A DNA stretch of 64,000 nucleotides from Promethearchaeota archaeon Loki_b32 (GCA_005223125.1 NJBH01000003.1:1-64000), one strand, 5' to 3'. Numbered from the stretch's first letter, positions 9,282 to 18,747 are shown. The notes: a model not told the origin generated them from the letters alone. A program made the numbers and translations.

Positions 9282-10736
9282 CTATAAAATATTAATATCT
9301 GTTTGATTTCTTAACGATTTTATTTTTTCGTTTAACAAATTCGCGCTATAGTCATCTTGCATTTTTTGATAATAGTCTCTTGCGCTTTCGAAATTGGATA
9401 TAGCCCGTTCAGTTATTCCTTTATGGAGGTATATATCACCTAATTTATGATAGATTATTGCACATTCTTTAATATATTCTAGATCTTCATATATGTTCAA
9501 AGCCTCTTCTATGTAATTTATCGCTTTTGATGTGTCTTCCTCAAATTCTAAAATAATCTTTCCTATTTTGAATTTAAGTTCAGCATTTTTTCTATTGTCT
9601 CCAAATTTATAAAAAATCTCGCAAGATAGATCATAATATTCAATAGATTTATCAATATCTCCTTTAGAGAGATATAATTCTGCTAAATTTTCTAAGATCT
9701 CACCTTCTTTTATATTATCTCCAATTTCAAAAATGCGGACTGCTTCTAAACTTTGGAGAAATAAGTTTTCAGCTTTAGTAAGATTATCCCATAAACTATA
9801 AATTTTTCCTAGATAAAGAAAACATTCCCATTCTAATTTTGCTTTAATATAAACAGTGATATTTTTTTTTATTAATTCAATTAACTCTAAGGCTTTAGTT
9901 AAATGTTGAAGAGATTCACTAAAATCCTCCCCCATCATATAATAAAGTTTCCCAAATTTAATATGGGTTTGAATCATTCCAAATACATCTTCATTATCTT
10001 TAAAGAAGTCCAGATTTTTTGTTAAGATTCCTTTAATCCGATCGTAATCCTTTAATAAATATAGGACTTCCACTAAATTACTAGAAGATTTTACTTCTTC
10101 AAAAATGAAGTTTTCTTGTTGAGAAAGTTGATATGCTTTTTGATAATAATTATAAGATTGTTCTATATCCTTAATAAGAAAATATACATTTCCTAGATTA
10201 TTAAAAACTTTAACAATTTTAGATGTATCATTTAAATCCTTAAGAATCTCAAGAGATCTGTTAAAATGATAAATTGCTTGGTCAAAAAATCCATTGTCTT
10301 CTTGGATTATTCCTAATTCATTGTGACATATGGCAATATTAGATAAATCATTTTCCTCCTTAAAATTAGTAAGAGCTAATTCAAGAGTTTTTAGAGCTTC
10401 TGGAATATCTCTTTTTCTATAATAGAGACTTGATTTCTCTAATAATAATGATCCAGGGATTGGTTCTCCTAGGACTTCTTTACTTTCTAAAGTTGAATCT
10501 ATTTTTTTTATTTTTTGATCAATTTCCTCATCTTTAATAATAATATCATCATAGGCATCACTTTCTTCCTCCAGATCTAGATGAAAAATCTCCGGTTCAC
10601 CATAAGTAAATCTTACATTTCTATCTAAAGCATCCTCTAAATTTGCAATTAAAGGTTTATTACAATTTCTACAATATGACCAAAATTCCTCAATAGGATT
10701 TTTACAATATGGACATGTCTTCATAAGCATAGACAA
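9282..10736 (-). CDS. Zinc-ribbon plus TPR repeat protein
   Basis: The 484-residue protein opens with a zinc ribbon (CPYCKNP...YCRNCNKPL, residues about 8-29), then an acidic linker, then roughly nine tetratricopeptide repeats from about 95 to 475. Clear repeat units include AICHNELGIIQEDNGFFDQAIYHF and VFNNLGNVYFLIKDIEQSYNYY. TPR arrays of this type bind other proteins. This Rapsyn/LGN-like spacing is common in Asgard genomes, but the partner is unknown. The first codons read MSMLMKTC; either ATG is possible and the domain content is the same. A second TPR gene lies 1.4 kb away on the same strand. Confidence 0.85.
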   Translation of the reverse strand: MSMLMKTCPYCKNPIEEFWSYCRNCNKPLIANLEDALDRNVRFTYGEPEIFHLDLEEESDAYDDIIIKDEEIDQKIKKIDSTLESKEVLGEPIPGSLLLEKSSLYYRKRDIPEALKTLELALTNFKEENDLSNIAICHNELGIIQEDNGFFDQAIYHFNRSLEILKDLNDTSKIVKVFNNLGNVYFLIKDIEQSYNYYQKAYQLSQQENFIFEEVKSSSNLVEVLYLLKDYDRIKGILTKNLDFFKDNEDVFGMIQTHIKFGKLYYMMGEDFSESLQHLTKALELIELIKKNITVYIKAKLEWECFLYLGKIYSLWDNLTKAENLFLQSLEAVRIFEIGDNIKEGEILENLAELYLSKGDIDKSIEYYDLSCEIFYKFGDNRKNAELKFKIGKIILEFEEDTSKAINYIEEALNIYEDLEYIKECAIIYHKLGDIYLHKGITERAISNFESARDYYQKMQDDYSANLLNEKIKSLRNQTDINIL

Positions 10737-11014
10737 ATTAATTTGTTTGAAGTGAAAACTCTTAAAATAAAAATGAAAATAACATTATTTATAATTAATT
10801 ATCAATTCTAACAACCATTACATTAATATATCCTTCTCATTTTTTTAATTTTTAACCCCTAAATAGCAAGAGATTCTAAGAAAAACATTAAATAGAGATA
10901 ATTTCACTTATCTATTAAGAAACCTTGACATATCTCTGGATTTATAAAAAGAAATAAAAGGGATAAAATTTTTTTTTATAAAAAAAACTTCGATTTTATA
11001 AAGAGTGAATAACG

Positions 11015-11170
11015 TTGGATGATAAATTATTTAAAAAAACCTTTCCTTTCATTTGTAACGATTGTGGAGCATTTGCTCATACGGACCATGAATTTTGCGA
11101 TAAATGCGGAGCAAAAGGGTTAAGAAAAGCTACAAAACATGATTTTAAAAATCTTAAAAACTCTAAGTAA
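11015..11170 (+). CDS. Small zinc-ribbon protein (51 aa)
   Basis: A 51-codon frame too short for the ORF track, starting with TTG. It encodes LDDKLFKKTFPFICNDCGAF then HEFCDKCGAKGLRKATK, so two CxxC pairs (CNDC and CDKC) about 15 residues apart make one zinc ribbon, with a basic tail. An in-frame TGA lies 3 codons upstream of the TTG, and GAGTGA 7 nt before the TTG can serve as a ribosome site. It lies between two TPR genes on the opposite strand. The spacing of the two CxxC pairs makes chance unlikely. The role is unknown; RNA or protein binding is usual for such ribbons. Confidence 0.6.
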   Translation: MDDKLFKKTFPFICNDCGAFAHTDHEFCDKCGAKGLRKATKHDFKNLKNSK

Positions 11171-11223
11171 GAAAAATAGGGGATTTAGGAAAAACAGATA
11201 TTATCTTCTTTATATTATCAGTG

Positions 11224-12141
11224 TCAATTTTGATTTTTTTCAATTTCTTTTAATTCTTCTGTGATATTTTTATCTTGCAGTCCAAGTGATTGTAGAAGAA
11301 TTCTAATTTGAATTATAGCATTTTTGGCATTAATATTCTCAGCAATATTTAACGCTTTTATAAATTGGTTTTTTGCTTCCTTAATTTTTCCGAGATAAAA
11401 TAAGGTCTCACCCACATAACCAAGACCTTTAATAATTTGTTCTGCATAGTTTCCATCAATTGCCACATTGGTTCCTTTTTTAAAATATCTAAGGGCTTCT
11501 TCAAGATCATTGCTTTTCTTTTGAAGGATTCCTAAATTAAAATAAGCTGTTATAATTCCCTTATTATCATTAATTTCTTTAAATGCTTTTAAGGTTTTTT
11601 TATATAGCTCAAATAAAACGTCCCATTCTTCATTAACCTCATGGATATAGATTAAATTTCCTAAACAATCCAATAAATTATAAATGTCATTATTATCTGA
11701 ACAAATTGCGCTACAGTCCATAAAGACATCGCAAGCCTCATCAAATTGGTTTAATTTTATATATGTATTCCCTATTCCCTTCAAACAAGTGATCTGTTCT
11801 TGAATCTGTTTTAAGATCTCGTAGATATCGTAGGCTTTTTCATAGAATTCTATTGATTTCTTGTAATCACCTTTCCTAAAGTATAAAGTAGCTAACACAC
11901 CATAATCTGCAGCTTGTCCTAATCTATCTTTTTGCTTTTTGAAGTGGTTTAGACAAATTAAATAATTTTCTTCTGACTCTTTAAATTGTTCTAATTGTAA
12001 TTGAATTAGAGCAATATTACTTAATTCATGAAAGTAATTAGAATCTTTGCCAAATTCTTCTAGTTCGTTTAAGTTTTCCAACTTTTTATTTAATAATTTT
12101 ATTAATTCCTCTTTTTTTAGCTCTGTCTCATTCTCCGTCAT
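11224..12141 (-). CDS. TPR repeat protein
   Basis: The 305-residue protein is built almost entirely of tetratricopeptide repeats (about seven), for example QAADYGVLATLYFRKGDYKKSIEFYEKAYDIYE near 78-110 and ITAYFNLGILQKKSNDLEEALRYFKKG near 200-228. There is no zinc ribbon, signal peptide or membrane helix, so it is a cytosolic protein-interaction scaffold. It resembles the repeat part of the larger zinc-ribbon TPR gene nearby and may derive from the same family. Partners are unknown. Confidence 0.85.
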   Translation of the reverse strand: MTENETELKKEELIKLLNKKLENLNELEEFGKDSNYFHELSNIALIQLQLEQFKESEENYLICLNHFKKQKDRLGQAADYGVLATLYFRKGDYKKSIEFYEKAYDIYEILKQIQEQITCLKGIGNTYIKLNQFDEACDVFMDCSAICSDNNDIYNLLDCLGNLIYIHEVNEEWDVLFELYKKTLKAFKEINDNKGIITAYFNLGILQKKSNDLEEALRYFKKGTNVAIDGNYAEQIIKGLGYVGETLFYLGKIKEAKNQFIKALNIAENINAKNAIIQIRILLQSLGLQDKNITEELKEIEKNQN

Positions 12142-12181
12142 AAAAATTCTAAATAATAAGTAGTTCCTTCATATAATATTT

Positions 12182-12622
12182 TTATAATAGTTCTTCTAAA
12201 ATCTCTGCTGAGTTCTTTACATATTGAAGACATTTCTTTTCTAAAAATTCATGCTTATCGAAATAGTCTTTCCCTTCAGAAGTATTAATATCACAGCCAA
12301 GTAGTTCCTTGCAAACTACAGAGCCATTATTTTCCTGAAATCGTTCGGTAAATTCTCTAATAACCTGATATGTCTTTTCTTTCGCTTCTAAATTTTCATC
12401 TATTCCCATACCATATTTCAAACCTATAACCATATAAGCCCCCGTCACGGCACCACATGTTCGACCAAACCGAGCCATTCCTCCTCCAAATCCAGTAGAG
12501 ATTTTTAGAGCTATATCTCTATTCAGCCCATATTGAGTGCTGTAAGAAATTAATACTGATTGAGCACAATTACAATTACCATTAAAGTAGGAAACAGCTT
12601 CTTCTATTTTTGATATTTCTAT
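12182..12622 (-). CDS. C_GCAxxG_C_C family redox-type protein, apparent AUA start
   Basis: The ORF track begins this gene at an internal ATG (12478), but the reading frame continues upstream and completes the family signature: YFNGNCNCAQSVLISYSTQYGL, then GFGGGMARFGRTCGAVTGA and the distal Cys residues CKELLGCD and KKCLQYV. The family has about 140-150 residues with conserved cysteines and is thought to be redox or metal-linked. The function is not established. An in-frame TAG at 12628 limits the extension, and the only plausible start in that stretch is ATA at 12622 (reading IEISKIEEAVSYF), 6 nt after AAAGAG. Either a rare AUA start or an ATG-to-ATA change is implied. The product would be 146 aa. 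Confidence 0.7.
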   Translation of the reverse strand: MEISKIEEAVSYFNGNCNCAQSVLISYSTQYGLNRDIALKISTGFGGGMARFGRTCGAVTGAYMVIGLKYGMGIDENLEAKEKTYQVIREFTERFQENNGSVVCKELLGCDINTSEGKDYFDKHEFLEKKCLQYVKNSAEILEELL

Positions 12623-12710
12623 AACCTACTCTTTAAAATATTATAATTTAAATCTATAAGAATTATAAAATTTCATATCTATTATATATTTAGAGACACA
12701 TTACTCAAAT

Positions 12711-12727
12711 TGTTTATATAAAAAGGA
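12711..12727 (+). promoter_or_regulatory. Candidate TATA box and ribosome site of the radical SAM gene
   Basis: TGTTTATATAAAAAGGAT lies just upstream of the ATG at 12735. TTTATATAA is a good archaeal TATA box placed for a very short leader, and AAAGGA about 8 nt before the ATG could be the ribosome site. The same AAAAAGGATAT string precedes the CheY gene at 17183. TATA-like strings are common in this AT-rich DNA, so confidence is modest. Confidence 0.35.
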
Positions 12728-12734
12728 TATTTAA

Positions 12735-13847
12735 ATGAAATTCAAAGCTAGGTTATTTGATAAACTCGATGGAAATAAGGTCAAGTGCCATGTATGTGCA
12801 AATGAATGTACAATCTTACCAGATAAAGTAGGAATATGTAGAACAAGAAAAAATTTTGATGGAGAACTTTTCACACTTATTTATGGATCACTTATTTCTT
12901 CTGGAAGCATAGATCCAATTGAGAAGAAACCACTTTACAATTTTTGGCCGGGTGCAACAGCATATTCTATTGCGTCAATTGGATGTTCTTTTAAGTGCCA
13001 GAATTGCCAAAATTGGAATATATCACAAGCAAATCCAACAGATAATGGAAAAAATGGATTTTATAATATTCAAGGTTATGAAGGTCGCGTTATATCACTA
13101 GCGGAAATGACTCCAGAGCAACTAGAAAAGAAAGTAGTAAAGAGTGGAGCTAAAACTGTTGCTTATACTTATAATGAGCCATTAATATGGCACGAATGGA
13201 TTATAGACACAGTTCCTCTCCTGAAAAAGCATGATATTAAAACTATTTTAGTAACAAATGGATATTCAACTCCAGATGCGACACAAGAGTTGATTCAAGC
13301 AGGAATAGATGCTGCAAATATCGATATTAAAGCAATGACCGATGATTTTTACAAAAAAATATGTGGAGTTAAGTCTGTTCAACCCGTTTTAGACACTGCT
13401 AAACGATTTAAAACTAGTGGAATTCATATAGAAATCACTAATTTAATTATACCCGATTTAAATGATAGTAAGGAAGATATTCAAAAACTCTGTGTTTGGA
13501 TTGTGGAAAATTTAGGGAAAGATACTCCTACTCATTTTTCTTCTTATCATCCGGATTTCAAAATGCCTTCAATGAAACGTACTCCTTATGAAACACTCGA
13601 TATTGCTTATAAAATTGCGAAGGAAACAGGATTATACTTCCCATATATAGGCAATATAAGTCATGAGGAGGGAGGAAATACCTATTGTCCAAACTGCAAC
13701 TTTCTATTAATAGGAAGAAGGGGTTATAGTTTCAAAAATATTGATGTGACTGATGATAAGAAATGTCCAAATTGCTCCTATGAACTAAGCAATGACATTA
13801 TTGGTGAAATTAATAAGCACCCTTCACATAGATTCAGTATTTTTTAA
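12735..13847 (+). CDS. amrS: AmmeMemoRadiSam system radical SAM enzyme
   Basis: The 370-residue protein has an N-terminal cysteine segment (CHVCANECTILPDKVGICRTR), the invariant GSLISSGSIDPIEKKPLYNFWPG stretch and the radical SAM [4Fe-4S] motif CSFKCQNCQNWNIS (about 83-96). Later core motifs include TYNEPLIWHEW and TNGYSTPDAT, and a C-terminal zinc ribbon (CPNCNFLL...CPNCSYEL) is present. It belongs to the PflA-like family that co-occurs with AMMECR1 and Memo domain proteins. The substrate of this system is not established. Neither partner gene is in the window. The gene is divergent from the C_GCAxxG_C_C gene and stands alone. Confidence 0.9.
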   Translation: MKFKARLFDKLDGNKVKCHVCANECTILPDKVGICRTRKNFDGELFTLIYGSLISSGSIDPIEKKPLYNFWPGATAYSIASIGCSFKCQNCQNWNISQANPTDNGKNGFYNIQGYEGRVISLAEMTPEQLEKKVVKSGAKTVAYTYNEPLIWHEWIIDTVPLLKKHDIKTILVTNGYSTPDATQELIQAGIDAANIDIKAMTDDFYKKICGVKSVQPVLDTAKRFKTSGIHIEITNLIIPDLNDSKEDIQKLCVWIVENLGKDTPTHFSSYHPDFKMPSMKRTPYETLDIAYKIAKETGLYFPYIGNISHEEGGNTYCPNCNFLLIGRRGYSFKNIDVTDDKKCPNCSYELSNDIIGEINKHPSHRFSIF

Positions 13848-13917
13848 CGATGATTCAAAAAAATCTCGAAAAAATATCCATTATTATATTTAGTCTTTAA
13901 TTTGTATTTACTTACTT

Positions 13918-14397
13918 CTATCTTTCATTTATTTGTTTGCCAAATATAATGGCATTTTTTTCTCCGATCCAAAATACTTTTCTGAATTTGGATTGGTCGA
14001 TTACTTGAGCACCTGCTTCCTCAACTTTTACTTTCATATAATCAAGTGCTTTTCCACCAGTAAAACGAGCTGTATTAAAGACAACTGCTCTTTTTCCACT
14101 AAAATTTCTAATTCTAGCTACAATTTCATCAAAAGCTTGCGGGGGTTTATTTCCATAAGTGGGCATACCAAAAATAATTAAATCATAATTTGCAGCATCG
14201 AGGGTATTTAATTCAGTTTCTATTGCAGAAAAGTCTTTATTCTCGAACTTGTCTAACATTTTTATCTTTTCGACAAATTTCCCAGTTAATTCCACTGGAA
14301 AATAGCTCACTTCATAATTAGTTAGAGCATTTGCGATAGCCTCAGCAGTTTTCTTCGTTCTTCCTCCCATTGTGAAATATGCAATTAGAGTTTTCAT
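13918..14397 (-). CDS. Flavodoxin-like protein
   Basis: The 159-residue protein begins LIAYFTMGGRTKKTAEAIANAL, the FMN phosphate-binding loop of flavodoxin-fold proteins, and has the second FMN loop region DLIIFGMPTYGNKPPQAFDEIV near 85-106. It is a likely small electron carrier or NAD(P)H-quinone-type flavoprotein in the cytosol. The C-terminal part (GGKALDYMKVKVEEAGAQVI) matches the flavodoxin_5/heme-oxygenase-like variant rather than classical FldA. It lies alone on the reverse strand downstream of the radical SAM gene (convergent). Confidence 0.8.
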   Translation of the reverse strand: MKTLIAYFTMGGRTKKTAEAIANALTNYEVSYFPVELTGKFVEKIKMLDKFENKDFSAIETELNTLDAANYDLIIFGMPTYGNKPPQAFDEIVARIRNFSGKRAVVFNTARFTGGKALDYMKVKVEEAGAQVIDQSKFRKVFWIGEKNAIIFGKQINER

Positions 14398-14506
14398 AAT
14401 TTAAAGTAATTATACTTACTAAAAAACCTTTATTCTGATTAGTTCTATAAAAAAATAGATTTTCTTTATTTTAAATTTAATAAAAGATAAAAAAAATTAG
14501 ATAAAA

Positions 14507-15181
14507 TTAGAAATATCCCGAAATTGAAACTCCAATTACTAGTAATAAGAATCCTTGAATAAGACAGAAAGCAGCAACTATAAATGCTAATGGAGGCCAT
14601 GATAATGCTTTTGAGATTGCCATTACTCCAGACATATAGAATTTTGCTGTAAGAGCGATTATCGCAAAGATAATTATAAATATGATTACTAATAATATCT
14701 TCGGATCAATAAATACCGCGATAGCTTCTACTAGTTTTGGGGGGATTGCTAAAGCTATTATAGCCACAATTAAACTAGCAACCATTAAACCAATAACACT
14801 TGCGATTGGAAGATCATTTATAGGTTTTAAAAAAGTAAATATCCCAAAGACGATTAGAATAATAGCTGTAAAAACGCTCCTACCAGCTGTGGGATTTAAT
14901 TCAGCAAAAAGTGTGCTTGGTGGTTCATCAAGAATTAACTCTCCAACTCCGCTCAATATGCTGAAAATTCCTACAATAAAACCCAAATAAGTTAAAACTT
15001 TAAGAAATTTGGTAACATCAAAATCCCAAGTTTCTACTTTCCGTTTTTTGACAGATCCTCTCCTTTTTGTCTCATATAATGCGTAAATTATCCAAATAAT
15101 ACCAAGAAGCAAAAGGAAAAATCCTCCCCATTGTGATAAAGGTTTCAAAATATTTTTTGTAAAATCAAATGCAAAAATCAA
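14507..15181 (-). CDS. Six-helix membrane protein of unknown function
   Basis: The 224-residue protein has six predicted membrane helices: about 18-36, 62-84, 100-117, 128-149, 158-180 and 192-216. A basic cytoplasmic loop (ETKRRGSVKKRKVETWDF) follows helix 1. There are no transporter signature motifs. It is not obviously linked to its neighbours, since there are gaps of about 110 nt on each side. It is a real gene by length and composition, with unknown role. Confidence 0.65.
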   Translation of the reverse strand: MIFAFDFTKNILKPLSQWGGFFLLLLGIIWIIYALYETKRRGSVKKRKVETWDFDVTKFLKVLTYLGFIVGIFSILSGVGELILDEPPSTLFAELNPTAGRSVFTAIILIVFGIFTFLKPINDLPIASVIGLMVASLIVAIIALAIPPKLVEAIAVFIDPKILLVIIFIIIFAIIALTAKFYMSGVMAISKALSWPPLAFIVAAFCLIQGFLLLVIGVSISGYF

Positions 15182-15290
15182 TTATGTTCACTCTTAAATG
15201 TAAATTTAGATTTGTTATTATATTGTATATACAAACTTAAAAATATATTTCAAAGGGAGTCCAATAATTAAAAAATGAAGTCAGAAGGGA

Positions 15291-16976
15291 TTAGTTAATA
15301 AATGAAACAGATTTCTTAATGTACTCCATATATGACTCAATTTCTTGATTTTTCTTATTTTCATCCCAAGAGTATTCTTTTGCCATAATTTCAGCAACTC
15401 TTTTAGCGGCTATATCCGCAATTTTATGGTCAATCCAAAGTGACATTTCTGTTCGTCTACAAAATAGATCAATTAGATGAGGAGTCGGTTCATATCTTAA
15501 ACAATAAAGAATTTCTGATAGAATAAAATCATTTTCTTCAATTATTTTTTCTTTTAATGATTCATCTTCTTTAATCATTTCAAGAATCTTTATAGCTCCC
15601 TTACCATATTGCTGATATAGGCGATCTTTAATATCGGTCTCCAACTCAATCTTTGATATTTTAACTTCAGCTTCCCATTCTTCTTTTTCTATGCTTATAA
15701 CGAACTTTTGTTTTGAGAAGTTTTCTTTTCTTCCAATATTGGGAAAAATTTCTTTTTCTTCAATTTTTTTGAGTAAATCCTCAGCCATACTCCTCCAAGT
15801 TGTTAGTTTCCCACCTGTAATCGTTAATAATCCATCATTTGAGAAAAATATTATATGTTTCCGAGAAATTTCACTTTCAGATTTACCTTTTTGCATAACT
15901 AAAGGTCTTATTCCCGCATATGTAGAAAGAATGTTATTATAATCTAATTCTGCTTTGGGAAAATAGTGTTTGACGGATTCAATTAAATAATCAGCATCCT
16001 GTCTATTACAAAATGGATTAGCTAAATCCTCCTTATAATCTGTATCTGTTGTACCAATAATCGTAAAATGGTTATTACGAGGTAAAACAAAGAAAGCACG
16101 ACCATCTGTTATTGATCGAATAATAGTGGCCATTTTATTTTTTACATGTTTGCGCTTAAATTGTAAATGGACTCCTTTTGTTGGCCTAATAAGAGGTTCT
16201 GGGATCTCATCAGGATAGTTCTCTAATAATTCATCAGTCCAGATACCAGTTGCATTTATAATTAATTTACCCTTTATCTCTAAGATTTTATCTTTTTCTA
16301 AATCCTTACATTCTACACCCATGATTTTTCCATTCTCTTTAATGTATCCAGTAACTTTACAATAATTAACAATATCTGCACCCCTAATTATTGCTTCTTT
16401 AAGAACCTCAATTGTTAATCTAGTATCATCTACATTATTATCATAATATACTGCTCCACCAATATTTCCTTCTTTAATGAACTCAGGCTCCATCTTAAAA
16501 ATTTCCTCTGGAGGGTACCATTTATACTTTTTATAATTCTTAAATTCTGATTTGTTATCACTTAGAAAATCATATAATTTACATGCTCCTACAATATCTC
16601 GTTTTTTATATTTACCACCTTCTAATGCAACAAAAAGAAAAGGGATTGGTCTTACCAAATGGGGTATATGCGCTCGCATCCAGTTTCTTTCTGTAGTAGA
16701 TTCTTTTACTAAATCCATATCACCGTGAGCTAAATATCTTATGCCTCCATGAGCTAATTTCGAACTCCTTGATGATGTCCCTGCTGCAAAATCTTGCATA
16801 TCAATACAAGCGACCTTTAGCTCTCTCATTGCTGCTTCTCTTGCAACCCCTGCCCCTGTAATCCCCGCTCCAATAATTATTACATCATATTCGGTTTCTT
16901 GCAAGTTATTAATAATTTTGTCCCTATTTTTATAATTCCATGACTTATCAAACAATTTCTTTTCTAAATCTTTCAT
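15291..16976 (-). CDS. glpD: FAD-dependent glycerol-3-phosphate dehydrogenase (GlpD/GlpA type)
   Basis: It oxidises sn-glycerol-3-phosphate to dihydroxyacetone phosphate with FAD. The 561-residue protein has the FAD-binding GAGITGAGVAREAAMRE near 36-52, the family motif TSSRSSKLAHGGIRYL near 67-82, the substrate-domain TKGVHLQF and GTTDTDYKEDL, and a GITGGKLTTWR-like ITGGKLTTWRSMAE segment. A C-terminal helical domain (about 400-561) follows. No glpB/glpC or glpF/glpK gene is beside it, so the electron acceptor is unknown. In Asgard archaea the enzyme is of interest because it handles the glycerol phosphate enantiomer used for bacterial-type lipids. Confidence 0.92.
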   Translation of the reverse strand: MKDLEKKLFDKSWNYKNRDKIINNLQETEYDVIIIGAGITGAGVAREAAMRELKVACIDMQDFAAGTSSRSSKLAHGGIRYLAHGDMDLVKESTTERNWMRAHIPHLVRPIPFLFVALEGGKYKKRDIVGACKLYDFLSDNKSEFKNYKKYKWYPPEEIFKMEPEFIKEGNIGGAVYYDNNVDDTRLTIEVLKEAIIRGADIVNYCKVTGYIKENGKIMGVECKDLEKDKILEIKGKLIINATGIWTDELLENYPDEIPEPLIRPTKGVHLQFKRKHVKNKMATIIRSITDGRAFFVLPRNNHFTIIGTTDTDYKEDLANPFCNRQDADYLIESVKHYFPKAELDYNNILSTYAGIRPLVMQKGKSESEISRKHIIFFSNDGLLTITGGKLTTWRSMAEDLLKKIEEKEIFPNIGRKENFSKQKFVISIEKEEWEAEVKISKIELETDIKDRLYQQYGKGAIKILEMIKEDESLKEKIIEENDFILSEILYCLRYEPTPHLIDLFCRRTEMSLWIDHKIADIAAKRVAEIMAKEYSWDENKKNQEIESYMEYIKKSVSFIN

Positions 16977-17182
16977 ATATATCAGTCAGCAGAATTTTTA
17001 GATCTAAATTAATCTTACTTGATAATACTATAATACGTAAATTAATATTTCAACTTTTTTTTTGAATTAATAATTATTCGTGTGGACAATACATATTTTT
17101 GCGAAATGTAAAAATTTAAAATAAAATTATTTTATGATCAATGAGTACAGCTAATTTTTGATTCAAAAAAGGATATAAGAAT

Positions 17183-17563
17183 ATGCCAAAATCAGGAAAA
17201 AAAAAAATTTTGATTGTAGACGATGCTCAATTTGTAAGAAATAAGATTAGAAAAGTAGTTGAAAAAATGGATTTTGTCGAAGTTGCAGGTGAAGCTTCAA
17301 ATGGAGATGATGCAATATCTTTATACAAAGAGTTAAAACCTGATTTAGTTACAATGGATCTAGTAATGCCAAATACAGATGGAATTAAAGCTATTGAAGA
17401 AATTATGAAAATTGATAAAAATGCTAAGATCGTTGTAGTAAGCGCGATGGGACAGGAGTTAAGTATTCTTGATGCAACCGAGAAAGGAGCTAAGGATTAC
17501 ATAAAAAAACCTTTTAAAGAAGAAGATATTTACAGAACAATTGAAAAATTTTTAAAAGCCTAA
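17183..17563 (+). CDS. CheY-like single-domain response regulator
   Basis: The 126-residue receiver domain has every key residue: the acidic pair in ILIVDDAQFVR, the phospho-acceptor Asp in DLVTMDLVMPNTDG (about residue 55), the switch Ser in VVVSAMG and the Lys in DYIKKPFKEEDI. It has no output domain. It would be phosphorylated by a histidine kinase, but none is encoded in the window. AAGGAT lies about 10 nt before the ATG. It could serve in chemotaxis (CheY) or as an orphan phosphorelay protein; flanking genes do not decide. Confidence 0.92.
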   Translation: MPKSGKKKILIVDDAQFVRNKIRKVVEKMDFVEVAGEASNGDDAISLYKELKPDLVTMDLVMPNTDGIKAIEEIMKIDKNAKIVVVSAMGQELSILDATEKGAKDYIKKPFKEEDIYRTIEKFLKA

Positions 17564-17589
17564 TTTTTATAACCATTCAAGACTTATTT

Positions 17590-18564
17590 TTAAAAGTCTT
17601 TTAGAAGTATTTTAAGGATTAAAGGCATAGAATAAATATCATAATAATTATGCTCAACTATTTCCTTTATTAAGCCAATATATCTTTTAGGATTTTCTTT
17701 ATATTTGCGGTAACAGAGTCCTACGAGATTACTTGGTAGTGTATTTTCTCTTGTCCAATTTAATAAATTTTCTTCCATATTGGTTAGAGTATAATTATTA
17801 AATCTTCCTTTAAATAAGCGCCGACAATGATGATATAAATCTATATGGTGGAATTTAGTATTACGTTTCTCATATGGTTGATCATCAATTGAAATCATCG
17901 GATTTTCATCAAAAAAATATAAGAATCTATTTGCTAAATAAGGGATATCGAATGACTTTCCATTATAGGTAATGAAACATTTAAAACGTGGAAATATTTT
18001 AGTTCTTAGATGTTCATATATCGCTATTTCTTCTTCCAGTTCTCTAGTGAAAAGGATATGAATTTTAAATTTATCATTTTCAAAAAAGCCAATCCCTACC
18101 ATAATAACAGGACTATCAATTATTCCTAAGGTTTCAATATCTAAAAATAGGAAATCTTGGATTTTAAAGCAAAAACTTACATCCAATTCATTAATATATC
18201 GATTTTTTGTAAGAGTCTTATAATCTTTATGTTTTATTAAGTTTAAAACCTGATTTGCTGAACTACTAAAATTTAGATTAAATTTTAAATCTGTTAGAGT
18301 CTTTATTCCTCTCTGCTTCAGTTTTTCTTCAATATAATCTCCAATATAGTGTACTGTTTTAAGATTATATAGTAATTTTTTCTGAGTTTTAAATAAATTA
18401 ATGTTATTTGGAATATCTTTTTCTTCCCAAAAGAGTTCTGCAAATTCGCCCATCTTATTTGTAATAATGTGATAATGGTTTTCAAATAGATCTTCTAATC
18501 TTTTTCCATGATACTGTTCTATTAATGGTGTAATCTCAAAGCTTTCGAAATTATAGTAGTTCAT
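17590..18564 (-). CDS. RNase H-like 3'-5' exonuclease (YprB family)
   Basis: The C-terminal part of this 324-residue protein is a DEDD-type nuclease domain. It has DIETLG (exo I, about 140), TYNGKSFDIPYLANRF (exo II, about 200), HIDLYHHCRRLFKGRFNNYTL (the YprB-type HxDL motif) and HNYYDIYSM (exo III, about 305). The N-terminal 120 residues include a KTLTDLKF-like helix-hairpin region that may bind DNA. These proteins are predicted metal-dependent nucleases; the substrate is not known. It is convergent with the CheY gene (26-nt gap). Confidence 0.8.
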   Translation of the reverse strand: MNYYNFESFEITPLIEQYHGKRLEDLFENHYHIITNKMGEFAELFWEEKDIPNNINLFKTQKKLLYNLKTVHYIGDYIEEKLKQRGIKTLTDLKFNLNFSSSANQVLNLIKHKDYKTLTKNRYINELDVSFCFKIQDFLFLDIETLGIIDSPVIMVGIGFFENDKFKIHILFTRELEEEIAIYEHLRTKIFPRFKCFITYNGKSFDIPYLANRFLYFFDENPMISIDDQPYEKRNTKFHHIDLYHHCRRLFKGRFNNYTLTNMEENLLNWTRENTLPSNLVGLCYRKYKENPKRYIGLIKEIVEHNYYDIYSMPLILKILLKDF

Positions 18565-18747
18565 TGCCTATAATTAATTAAGATTTTTTATTTAATAATG
18601 TATTCTCTTAAGATTTATAATAAAACTAAAGTATAAGGACACAGAAAATCTAATATAACCTAATTTATAGATTTATTCTCATTGTGGAGAAAATAATAAA
18701 AGGGAGGTATTAAATTCCCTTGTTTAGCAATTTTAATTGATATCTGT

